From NCBI RefSeq assembly GCF_013201035.1, contig NZ_CP053707.1:1550001-1614000 (forward strand): a stretch of DNA of 64,000 bases, read 5' to 3'. Below the pieces are notes generated by a model. The model was not told the DNA's origin, did no database searches, and saw only the letters and a program-made list of their open reading frames with translations. Shown piece after piece: positions 1-8,410 of the stretch (position 1 is its first letter; every line of letters begins with the position of its first letter). This stretch comes from Arthrobacter sp. NEB 688. Lineage in GTDB: Bacteria; Actinomycetota; Actinomycetes; Actinomycetales; Dermatophilaceae. The translations under genes were made by a program, and so were the position numbers.

Positions 1-1
1 G

Positions 2-1159
<1,158 letters not shown>

Positions 1160-1176
1160 CGCCCCACCCGCACCAC

Positions 1177-1250
1177 CACTGGTTGCGCATCCGCCGCCTC
1201 GGGAGGCCCGTCCGAGCCCCTCGCAGGTGGCGGATGCGCAATTAGTCGGG
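1177..1250. repeat. 74-base palindromic intergenic element, copy A
   Basis: This element fills the gap between the convergent subtilase and VWA genes. A perfect 13-base inverted repeat, TTGCGCATCCGCC (1183-1195) and GGCGGATGCGCAA (1229-1241), flanks a 33-base GC-rich loop. The ends CACTGGTTGCG and CGCAATTAGTCGGG recur almost unchanged in a second 74-base element at 49374-49447, whose stem sequence differs. It lies 11 bases beyond the stop codon of the minus-strand VWA gene. It could be a bidirectional terminator or a member of a dispersed repeat family. Confidence 0.7.
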
Positions 1251-1261
1251 TCAGGACGCGG

Positions 1262-3286
1262 TCAGCCGGCCCAGAAGCCGCGGCCCCCGAAGAGGTCGCG
1301 GTAGGAGCCGAAGGCCGCCTGCCCGGGCGCGCGCCCGTCGAGGTAGGACCCGACGACCGCTGCCCCGAGGTCCCCGAGCTCCGGCGCGACGACCCGCCCG
1401 CGCGCCCGCCGGGCCATCGAGTCGACGAAGCGGGCCAGGCCCGGGTCGTCGCCGAGGCGGAAGAACGTCACCTGCGCCCCGAGCCGCGCCGAGGCGTCGA
1501 GCTCGCGGACGGCCAGCGCCAAGGTACGCGGATGCGGCGGGTAGTCGAAGAACACGCCGCCGCCGGGCTCGAGGTGCGACGTCGGCTCGCCGTCCGTCAC
1601 GATGAGCAGCACCGGCTGGGCGTCGGGGTGCTTGCGGAAGTGCCGGTTCGCGAGCAGCAGCGCGTGGTGGAGGTTCGTGCCCTTGTCCCACTCGGCGTCG
1701 AGGCCGGTCAGCGTCTCGATGTCCATCGTCCGTGCGTGCCGGGCGAACGCGACGAGCTGGAGGTCGTCGCCGCGGAAGCGGGTCGAGACGAGCTGGTGCA
1801 GCGCGAGCGCGGTGCGCTTCATCGGCACCCAGCGGCCGTCCATCGCCATGGAGAACGAGGTGTCGACGAGCAGCGCCACCGCGGCCCGGGTGCGGGCCTC
1901 GGTCTCGGTCACCTCGACGTCGCGGATGTCCAGGCGCATCCCCTGCGCCGGGTCGCCGCCCTCGCCGACGACGCGGGTGATGGCGTTGGTCATCGTGCGG
2001 GTGGTGTCCCAGGGCTCGGTGTCACCGAACTCCCACGCCCGCGTCCCACCGCTCTGCTCGCCGGCGGCCCCGGCCTGGCGGGTGTCGCGCTGGCCGCCGC
2101 GGCTCGACAGCCGACCGGCGACGTCGCGCAGGAGGGACTTGCCGAGCTCGCGCATCGCCTTGGGGGACAGGCGGAGCGACCCGTCGGAGGAGCGGGTGAG
2201 CATCCCGCTGTCGCGCAGCGCCCGCTCGAGGTCGGCGAGCGCGCGGGCGTCGACGGCGGCGTCCTGCCCGAGGTGACGCGCGAGGGCGTCGAGGTCGACG
2301 TCGTCCATCCGCGACCCCGGCCCGGACTGCGACAGCTGCTCGGAGAGCGCGTCGAGCTGCGCGAGGTCCTGGAGCACGCCGGTGCCGTCACCGAGCCCGA
2401 GCCCCTGCTCGCCGTCGAACCGCTCGGAGCCGCCCCAGTCCTCGCCGGGGCGCAGGCCCTGCAGCAGGCCGTCGAGGCGCGAGAGCTGGTCCATGAGTCC
2501 CGGTGAGCCGAAGGCCTGCTGGGACAGCTGCATGAGCTCGGCGCGCTGCTCGGGCGACATCGAGGCCATCATCCGCTGGGCCGCGGCGGCCCGGGCGGCG
2601 AGGGCGTCGACGAGCTCCTCGACGGTCTCCGGCTGCTCGGGGAAGAAGTCGCCGTGCTTGTCCATGAAGTCCCGGAACTGCTGCGAGGTGTCGTCGCCGC
2701 GGGCGTGCGCCTCGAGCAGGTCGCCGAGGTCGCGGACCATCTCCTCGACGGCGGCGCGGTCCTCGTCGCTCGCGTTCTCGAGGGCCTGCTTCATCCCGGC
2801 GAAGCGCTGGTCGAGCAGCTCGCGGCCCAGCAGGTCCTTGATCTCCTCGTACTTCTGCCGCCCCTCGGACGAGCGCCACGCATAGTCCGACAGCTCGCTC
2901 ACCGCGGCCGCCGGTGTGGGGGAGAGGTTCTCGATGCGCATCTCGGCGAAGCGCGCGTCGTCGTCGAGGTCGCGGGCCAGCTGCTTGCGCTCGGCGAGCA
3001 CCGCCTCGTCGAGCAGCCGGCGCACCTCCTCGAGGGTGCCGTCGAGGTTGTGGCGCTGGAGCAGCTCGCGCCGCCGCTCGGCCACCCGGCGGGCCAGCTC
3101 GTCGAGCCCGGGGTGGTCGCGGGTGCCCTGGCGCAGCAGCTCGCGCATCGCGCGCTCGGGCGAGTAGCCGGCCATGACGTCCTCGCCGATGGCGTCGAGC
3201 GCCTCGCGCAGGTCGACCGGCGGGGCCAGCGGGTCGCCGCCCCCGTACCGGGTGAAGCGCGAGCGCCTCGACCCCCGGTCAGCCAT
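1262..3286 (-). CDS. VWA-domain protein, partner of the upstream MoxR-type ATPase
   Basis: 674 residues. A long helical, Arg/Glu/Asp-rich N-terminal half precedes a von Willebrand A domain with a MIDAS motif DTSFS starting at Asp475 and a later TDGEPT loop. In MoxR/VWA and chelatase-type pairs the VWA protein binds a metal ion and couples the AAA+ ATPase to a substrate. Length and architecture match Rv0959 of M. tuberculosis (recalled, not searched). The start ATG lies inside the end of the ATPase gene (ATGGCTGA, 8-base overlap), which implies translational coupling. A role as a real magnesium chelatase is unlikely, since no bacteriochlorophyll genes are visible. The substrate is unknown. Confidence 0.85.
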   Translation of the reverse strand: MADRGSRRSRFTRYGGGDPLAPPVDLREALDAIGEDVMAGYSPERAMRELLRQGTRDHPGLDELARRVAERRRELLQRHNLDGTLEEVRRLLDEAVLAERKQLARDLDDDARFAEMRIENLSPTPAAAVSELSDYAWRSSEGRQKYEEIKDLLGRELLDQRFAGMKQALENASDEDRAAVEEMVRDLGDLLEAHARGDDTSQQFRDFMDKHGDFFPEQPETVEELVDALAARAAAAQRMMASMSPEQRAELMQLSQQAFGSPGLMDQLSRLDGLLQGLRPGEDWGGSERFDGEQGLGLGDGTGVLQDLAQLDALSEQLSQSGPGSRMDDVDLDALARHLGQDAAVDARALADLERALRDSGMLTRSSDGSLRLSPKAMRELGKSLLRDVAGRLSSRGGQRDTRQAGAAGEQSGGTRAWEFGDTEPWDTTRTMTNAITRVVGEGGDPAQGMRLDIRDVEVTETEARTRAAVALLVDTSFSMAMDGRWVPMKRTALALHQLVSTRFRGDDLQLVAFARHARTMDIETLTGLDAEWDKGTNLHHALLLANRHFRKHPDAQPVLLIVTDGEPTSHLEPGGGVFFDYPPHPRTLALAVRELDASARLGAQVTFFRLGDDPGLARFVDSMARRARGRVVAPELGDLGAAVVGSYLDGRAPGQAAFGSYRDLFGGRGFWAG

Positions 3287-4667
3287 AGACGGTCTCCGCC
3301 CCGTCGCTGTCCTTGCCGATGCGCCGGGCGAGGTAGAGGCCCTCGAGCGCGAGCTCCATCGCGCTGGCGCGCTCGCCCTCGGTCGTCGCGTCCAGGCGCT
3401 CGGCGACCTTGTCGTAGACGTCGGACTCGCCGAGCACGGGCAGGGCGTCGAGGAAGGTCCGGGCGGTCACCTGCTCGCCGGTCGCGACCATGGCGCCCTC
3501 CTCGATGGCCTCGACGAGCAGGGCGAGGTCGATGCCGCCGAGCCGGCGCCGGGCCGTCTCGGCGGTCGCGGTGCGCAGCAGGTGACCGAGCACCTCGCGC
3601 TCGCGCCCCTCCTCGCCGGTCTCGAGCTCGACCTTGCCGCGCAGGACCTCGAGCGCGGCCTCGAGGTCGACGACGCGGGCCACGGCCTCGTCCTCGCCCT
3701 GCGAGGTCGCGCGGTGCAGCGCGGCGGCGGCGACGGTCTCGGTGGCCGCGATGGCGAAGCGCGCCGAGACGCCGGAGCGCTGGTCGACCGAGCTCGACCC
3801 CCGCAGGCCGCGCGTGAAGCGGGCGACGATCTCGACGAGGAAGTCCGGGACCTGCGCGACGAGCGTCGCCTCCTGGCGGATGACGGCGACCTCGTCGTCG
3901 ACCTCGCGCGGGTAGTGCGTGCGGATCTCGGCGCCGAAGCGGTCCTTGAGCGGGGTGATGATCCGCCCGCGGTTGGTGTAGTCCTCGGGGTTGGCGCTCG
4001 CGACGACGAGGACGTCGAGCGGCAGCCGCAGGACGTACCCGCGGATCTGGATGTCGCGCTCCTCCATGACGTTGAGCATCGCGACCTGGATGCGCTCGGC
4101 GAGGTCGGGCAGCTCGTTGATGGCGACGACCCCGCGGTGGCTGCGCGGGATGAGGCCGAAGTGGATCGTCTCGGGGTCGCCGAGCCGACGGCCCTCGGCG
4201 ACGCGCATCGGGTCGACGTCGCCGATGAGGTCGGCCACGCTCGTGTCGGGGGTCGCGAGCTTCTCGGCGTAGCGCTCGTCGCGGTGGCGCCACGCGACGG
4301 GCAGGGCGTCGCCGAGCTCGGCGGCCCGGCGCCGCGACTCGACGGTGATCGGCTCGTAGGGGTGCTCGCCCAGCTCGGAGCCCTCGATGACCGGCGTCCA
4401 CTCGTCGAGGAGCCCGACGATGCTGCGCAGCAGGCGGGTCTTGCCCTGCCCGCGCTCGCCGAGCAGGACGATGTCGTGGCCGGCGAGCAGCGCCCGCTCC
4501 AGCCGGGGGATGACCGTCGTCCCGAAGCCGTGCATCCCCGGCCACGGGTCGCGGCCCTCGCGCAGGGCGGCGAGGAGGTTCTCGCGGATCTCGACGTGCA
4601 CGCCGCGGGCCGTGTGGCCCGACGCGCGCAGCTCGCCGACGGTGCTGACGGCCGGTGGGGCGCTCAT
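3279..4667 (-). CDS. MoxR/magnesium-chelatase-like AAA+ ATPase
   Basis: 462 residues. Walker A is GERGQGKT at about residues 70-77. The Walker B region reads GVVAINELPDL, so Asn-Glu replaces the usual Asp-Glu. The following AERIQVAMLNVMEERDIQIRG fits the chelatase/MoxR family. It resembles Rv0958, which is likewise paired with a VWA protein; here the VWA gene overlaps the 3' end by 8 bases. A GTG at 4670 directly precedes the chosen ATG and is an alternative start. The pair probably acts as a chaperone-like complex that remodels or metallates a protein. A strong terminator (4695-4735) separates it from yajQ, so it needs its own promoter, which I could not place. Confidence 0.86.
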   Translation of the reverse strand: MSAPPAVSTVGELRASGHTARGVHVEIRENLLAALREGRDPWPGMHGFGTTVIPRLERALLAGHDIVLLGERGQGKTRLLRSIVGLLDEWTPVIEGSELGEHPYEPITVESRRRAAELGDALPVAWRHRDERYAEKLATPDTSVADLIGDVDPMRVAEGRRLGDPETIHFGLIPRSHRGVVAINELPDLAERIQVAMLNVMEERDIQIRGYVLRLPLDVLVVASANPEDYTNRGRIITPLKDRFGAEIRTHYPREVDDEVAVIRQEATLVAQVPDFLVEIVARFTRGLRGSSSVDQRSGVSARFAIAATETVAAAALHRATSQGEDEAVARVVDLEAALEVLRGKVELETGEEGREREVLGHLLRTATAETARRRLGGIDLALLVEAIEEGAMVATGEQVTARTFLDALPVLGESDVYDKVAERLDATTEGERASAMELALEGLYLARRIGKDSDGAETVYG

Positions 4668-4694
4668 CACCTCACGCTACGTCAGCATCGCCGA

Positions 4695-4735
4695 CGACGG
4701 GAGCCCCGGGCCGAGGTGGCCCGGGGCTCCCGTCG
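4695..4735 (-). terminator. intrinsic-type terminator hairpin of yajQ
   Basis: An 18-base-pair perfect stem with a 5-base loop (left arm 4695-4712, right arm 4718-4735; core GACGGGAGCCCCGGGCC) starts 11 bases after the yajQ stop codon. It has no clear T-tract, which is common in high-GC actinobacteria. Confidence 0.8.
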
Positions 4736-4746
4736 AGGGCCGCGGG

Positions 4747-5241
4747 TCAGCGGCGGTTGGTGTAGCTGAGCGCGACGTCGAGGTCGGCCTCGGTGAGCAG
4801 GCGCTGGACGGCCTGGAGGTCGTCGCGGGACTTGCTCGTGACGCGCACCTCGTCGCCCTGGATCTGCGTCTTGACGCTCTTGGGCCCCTCGTCGCGGATC
4901 ATCTTCGTGATCTTCTTGGCGTTCTCGGAGGTCAGGCCCTCCTTGAGCGCGACGTCGAGCTTGTACTCCTTGCCCGACAGGCGCGGCCCGGCCTCGGGGA
5001 TGTCGAGGTGCTTGAGCGAGACGCCACGCTTGACCAGCCACGTCTCGACGACGTCGAGCACCGCCTTGCAGCGGTCCTCGCTGTTGGCCTCCATCTTGAT
5101 GACGTCGCCGGAGAGCTCGACGCTCGCGCCGACCCCCTTGAAGTCGTACCGGTTGGCGATCTCCTTGGCCGCGGTGTTGACGGCGTTCGCGATCTCCTGG
5201 CGGTCGAACTTGCTGACGATGTCGAAGCTGCTGTCGGCCAT
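4747..5241 (-). CDS. YajQ family cyclic-di-GMP-binding protein
   Basis: 164 residues, the usual YajQ length. The N-terminus [20 protein letters not shown] and the YDFKG block are diagnostic, and the C-terminus ends [10 protein letters not shown]. Members of this family bind nucleotides; some bind cyclic di-GMP and act as transcription cofactors. The start at 5241 was chosen because AGGAGGG lies just upstream and the family motif begins here. An in-frame opening continues upstream but would run through the tRNA-Tyr gene. It is monocistronic, with a strong terminator behind it. Confidence 0.93.
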   Translation of the reverse strand: MADSSFDIVSKFDRQEIANAVNTAAKEIANRYDFKGVGASVELSGDVIKMEANSEDRCKAVLDVVETWLVKRGVSLKHLDIPEAGPRLSGKEYKLDVALKEGLTSENAKKITKMIRDEGPKSVKTQIQGDEVRVTSKSRDDLQAVQRLLTEADLDVALSYTNRR

Positions 5242-5263
5242 CGAGGGGCCCTCCTGGGGTCGA

Positions 5264-5294
5264 TTGGGTTGGCTCGGGTGCGGCTTGCTATCCT
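5264..5294 (+). promoter_or_regulatory. possible tRNA-Tyr promoter with extended -10
   Basis: TTGGGT (5264-5269) and TATCCT (5289-5294) are spaced 19 bases apart. The -10 is preceded by TGC, giving an extended -10. Transcription would begin about 7 bases before the mature tRNA. The spacing is long, so this is tentative. Confidence 0.35.
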
Positions 5295-5307
5295 TCCATG
5301 CGCACCA

Positions 5308-5391
5308 GGCAGGTTGCCCGAGCGGCCAATGGGAGCGGACTGTAAATCCGTCGCGAAAGCTTCGAAGGTTCGAATCCTTCACCTGCCACCA
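5308..5391 (+). tRNA. tRNA-Tyr (anticodon GTA)
   Basis: 84 bases including an encoded CCA. Acceptor arms GGCAGGT and ACCTGCC pair perfectly. The anticodon loop is CTGTAAA and a long variable arm follows, as in class II tRNA-Tyr. The T arm GAAGG/CCTTC encloses TTCGAAT. A terminator hairpin follows at 5402. Confidence 0.97.
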
Positions 5392-5401
5392 GTGCTCATG
5401 A

Positions 5402-5433
5402 GGCCCGGTCCCGGCACCTGCCGGGGCCGGGCC
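5402..5433 (+). terminator. terminator hairpin after tRNA-Tyr
   Basis: The left arm GGCCCGGTCCCGGC (5402-5415) and right arm GCCGGGGCCGGGCC (5420-5433) form a 14-base stem with one T-G wobble and the loop ACCT, 10 bases after the tRNA. Confidence 0.75.
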
Positions 5434-5479
5434 CTCGTCGTCCCGGCGGCGGGTCCGCGACGGCCCTAGGCTGCGGCGC

Positions 5480-6709
5480 ATGAGCGAGACCACGCCCACC
5501 GCCACGGCGGGCACCGACCCCCACATCCTCGACCCCGCCCACCGCACCGACCGCCGGCGCACCGTCGCCGTCGTCGGTGTGCTGCTCGGCGTCGCGGTGC
5601 TCGGCTTCGTCCTGTGGCGCGGCAGCTCGATGGTCTTCTACGTCGTCATGAGCTGGTTCGTCGCGCTCGCGATGGAGCCGGCCGTCGCGCGCCTCACCCG
5701 CTGGATGCCGCGCGCCGCCGCCACCGCCACGGTGATGCTCACGGCGCTGGTCGCCCTCGGGGCGTTCCTCTATCTCTTCGGCAGCCTCCTCGTCGACCAG
5801 CTGACCGCGCTCGTCTCGGCCGTGCCGGGCATCGCCTCGGACGTCCTCGAGCAGCTGAACCGGGCCACCGGGTCGCAGTACACCTACGACGACCTCCTCG
5901 AGCAGGCCGGCATCTCGCCCTCGGACCTCAGCGGCTACGCCCAGAACGTCGCCTTCGGCGTCTTCGGGTTCCTCACCGCGCTGCTCGGGGCGTTCTTCGG
6001 CGTCTTCGTCGTCGCCTTCCTCGTCTTCTACATCTCCGCGGGGATGCCCCGCCTGCGGCTCTGGCTCGCCGGCCGGATGAACCCGCGCGTCCAGGTGCCG
6101 TTCCTCACCGCGTGGGACCTCGCGAAGGTCAAGGTCGGCAACTACATCGCCGCCCGCGTCGTCCTCGCCTCGCTCAACGCGCTCGCGAGCAGCGTCGCCT
6201 TCTTCCTCCTCGACCTGCCGTACTGGCTGCCGCTGGCCCTGTGGACCGGTCTCGTCGCGCAGTTCATCCCGAACATCGGCACCTACGTGTCGATCGCGCT
6301 CGCGGTCGTCGTCGGCCTCACCTCGCCCGACCCCTGGCTCGGGGTGTGGGTGCTCGTCTGGGGCATCGCCTACCAGCAGGTCGAGAACCTCACCATCGAG
6401 CCGCGGATCTCGGCCCGGGCGGTCGACGTCCATCCCGCCGTGTCGTTCGGGGCGGCGCTGCTCGGGGCGCAGCTCTTCGGGCTGTCCGGGGCGCTCATGG
6501 GCGTCCCGCTCGCGGCGACGGCGATGGCGATGCTCGAGATCTACCAGCGCCGCTACGAGATCACGCCGGCCACCGAGGAGCGGGTCGCCGCTCTCGTCGC
6601 GCCGCGCGTCGACCCGGAGGAGGACGAGCCCGAGCTCCCCGCGCTGGAGGAGGCGCGCCGGGCCGCCGAGGAGCACGCGGCCGCCGAGGACCACCCCACT
6701 CCCCGCTGA
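5480..6709 (+). CDS. AI-2E family transporter (permease)
   Basis: 409 residues with about eight hydrophobic segments in the AI-2E/TqsA/YhhT pattern: two near residues 30-60, one at about 80-110, an amphipathic middle region, then a cluster ending with the conserved [13 protein letters not shown] loop. The C-terminus is a charged Glu/Ala-rich tail ([20 protein letters not shown]). The family includes autoinducer-2 exporters and Na+/H+ antiporters, so the name does not establish the substrate. The gene stands alone, followed by a hairpin and a convergent gene. Confidence 0.9.
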   Translation: MSETTPTATAGTDPHILDPAHRTDRRRTVAVVGVLLGVAVLGFVLWRGSSMVFYVVMSWFVALAMEPAVARLTRWMPRAAATATVMLTALVALGAFLYLFGSLLVDQLTALVSAVPGIASDVLEQLNRATGSQYTYDDLLEQAGISPSDLSGYAQNVAFGVFGFLTALLGAFFGVFVVAFLVFYISAGMPRLRLWLAGRMNPRVQVPFLTAWDLAKVKVGNYIAARVVLASLNALASSVAFFLLDLPYWLPLALWTGLVAQFIPNIGTYVSIALAVVVGLTSPDPWLGVWVLVWGIAYQQVENLTIEPRISARAVDVHPAVSFGAALLGAQLFGLSGALMGVPLAATAMAMLEIYQRRYEITPATEERVAALVAPRVDPEEDEPELPALEEARRAAEEHAAAEDHPTPR

Positions 6710-6713
6710 GACG

Positions 6714-6734
6714 GCCCACCACCCGTCGGTGGGC
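6714..6734. terminator. short hairpin between convergent genes
   Basis: GCCCACC (6714-6720) and GGTGGGC (6728-6734) pair around a 7-base loop, directly after the permease stop codon and before the end of the convergent surface-protein gene. Confidence 0.5.
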
Positions 6735-6739
6735 GCGCG

Positions 6740-8302
6740 TCAGTGCGCGCGGTGGTGGTGGCGCCGGCGCGAGAGGGCCAGGAGGGCGGCGCCCCCCGCG
6801 AGCAGGGCCACGCCGAGCACCAGCGGCGCCGTCGGGTCCGTGCCCGTCGCCGCGAGCACCGGACCGGACGCCGCGGGCGGCGGGGTCGTCGGGGCCGTGG
6901 TCGCTCCCGCGGTGGGGGACCCGGTCGACGACGCCGGGGCGGACGCGGTCGCCGTCGCCGTGACCGTGGGGGTCGGGGTGGCGGTGGGGGTGGCGGTCGC
7001 CGTCCCGGTCGGGGTGGGAGTGGGCGACGGCGCCGCCCCGAGCACGACGGGGTCGAGCGCGAGGCCGTCGCAGCCGAGGGTGACGCCGACCGGCCCGGGA
7101 GCGGTGTAGCCCTCGGGGGCGTCGACCGCGACGGAGAGGTCGCCGACCGGCAGCGCGTCGAGCGACCACGCGCCGTCGGTGCCCGTCGTGTCGCGGGCGA
7201 GCTCGGTCGTGCCGTCGAGGACGCGGACGAGCGCCCCGGGCAGCGGGTCGCCGGTGGCGTCCACGACGGTGCCGGAGACCGGGCGGAGCGAGCGGAGCGC
7301 GGTCGTGCGGTCGGCGACGTCGCCGCCCGAGAGGTCCAGGACGCTCGTCGCGAGGTCGTCGACCGCTGCGGTGGCCGACGGCACGACCCGCAGCCGCCAG
7401 TCGTCGGTGCCGAGGAGGCCGCCCAGCGACCAGGTGCCGTCCGCCCCGGTCGTGTCGGACGCCGCGACCGAGTCGTCGGGCCGCAGGGCCTCGACGCGCA
7501 CCCCGTCACGGTCGGAGGTGCAGGGCGCCGTGACGGAGCCGGAGGCCGCCTGCTCGGCGGTCGCCAGCCACAGCTGGTAGGTCGGGAAGCCCTGCTTCCA
7601 CGTCGAGGTGATGCTGAGCGACCGCACCGGCACGGTGGGCGACAGCCACCCGGCCGCACCGGTCGTGTCGCAGCGCTCGCCGACGGACGGGCAGAGCGGG
7701 TCGGCGAGCGTCACCGACGTGCCGCCGGTCGTCGCCGTGGGGACGGCGTAGGGGGCGGTGAGCCCGGAGCAGGCCGACGCGCGCGGGCTCGCGTCGCACG
7801 CGCTGAACGTCGGCACCAGGCCGAGCTCGGCCCCCGTCAGCGCCGCGCCGTCGGCGTCGGTCCCGGTGACGACGAGGGTCTCGGCGTCGACGTCACCGAG
7901 CGCGACGCCCCAGCCGCCGACGGGCGTCGGGGAGCCGAAGGTCAGCGTCGTCGTCGAGGGCGACCGGGCGTTGTCGGCGGCCGGGCGGAGGGACAGGTAC
8001 TCGCGGTCCTGGCTCGACCCGAAGCGCGCACCGAAGGACGACGACGCCGGCAGCCACGACGTGGCGCCGCCGAACACCTGCGCGGTGGCCCGCGACGTGG
8101 AGGCGAGCGACACCGTGGGGAACCCGGTCGCGAGGCCGGTGGCGCTCGCGGTGTAGGCGCCCCCCGAGCCGCCGAGCGTCCAGTCGGGGTAGCCGTCGCC
8201 CGGCGCCGCATCGGCCGACGCGACGCCCGTGCCGAGCGCGAGCACGCCCGCCGCTGCCACCACCCAGAACCGTCGGGCGCCGCCCGTCCCACCCTGTCGC
8301 AT
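6740..8302 (-). CDS. Secreted surface protein with LAXTG sortase signal
   Basis: 520 residues. A Sec signal peptide (RRFWVVAAAGVLALGTGVASADA) leads into an unrecognised N-terminal domain of about 200 residues. This is followed by two transthyretin/SdrD-like repeats (DTTGADGTWSLGG and DTTGTDGAWSLDA), a Pro/Thr/Ala-rich stalk, and LAATG at residues 483-487. After LAATG come a hydrophobic helix and the tail SRRRHHHRAH. LAXTG is the motif used by class E sortases of high-GC actinobacteria. The protein is probably linked covalently to peptidoglycan and may act in adhesion; its ligand is unknown. No sortase gene is in the window. The start ATG at 8302 places the signal peptide at the N-terminus; the longer open frame upstream is a shadow of the carboxylase gene. 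Confidence 0.85.
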   Translation of the reverse strand: MRQGGTGGARRFWVVAAAGVLALGTGVASADAAPGDGYPDWTLGGSGGAYTASATGLATGFPTVSLASTSRATAQVFGGATSWLPASSSFGARFGSSQDREYLSLRPAADNARSPSTTTLTFGSPTPVGGWGVALGDVDAETLVVTGTDADGAALTGAELGLVPTFSACDASPRASACSGLTAPYAVPTATTGGTSVTLADPLCPSVGERCDTTGAAGWLSPTVPVRSLSITSTWKQGFPTYQLWLATAEQAASGSVTAPCTSDRDGVRVEALRPDDSVAASDTTGADGTWSLGGLLGTDDWRLRVVPSATAAVDDLATSVLDLSGGDVADRTTALRSLRPVSGTVVDATGDPLPGALVRVLDGTTELARDTTGTDGAWSLDALPVGDLSVAVDAPEGYTAPGPVGVTLGCDGLALDPVVLGAAPSPTPTPTGTATATPTATPTPTVTATATASAPASSTGSPTAGATTAPTTPPPAASGPVLAATGTDPTAPLVLGVALLAGGAALLALSRRRHHHRAH

Positions 8303-8372
8303 GTCAGCACCGTAGGGGCGGGGGACCGTCCGGCGCGCGCCGAGGGACCGACACCGATACTCGCCGTCCATT

Positions 8373-8382
8373 ACTCGCGAGT
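8373..8382. promoter_or_regulatory. possible operator palindrome upstream of the carboxylase
   Basis: ACTCGCGAGT is a perfect 10-base palindrome 28 bases before the carboxylase start. A half-site TACTCGC occurs at 8358-8364 and again at 8372-8378. A TetR-family lipid regulator is conceivable but unproven. Confidence 0.35.
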
Positions 8383-8410
8383 CACCGCAGGCAGGTGGCA
8401 GGCTCGGCGC

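Noticed and set aside
1262-4667. Magnesium chelatase for chlorophyll synthesis
   Set aside because: The pair resembles chelatase subunits I and D only at the level of AAA+ and VWA domains; no tetrapyrrole genes are nearby.
5242-5562. N-terminal extension of the yajQ frame
   Set aside because: It would run through tRNA-Tyr and past the strong ribosome site at the proper ATG.
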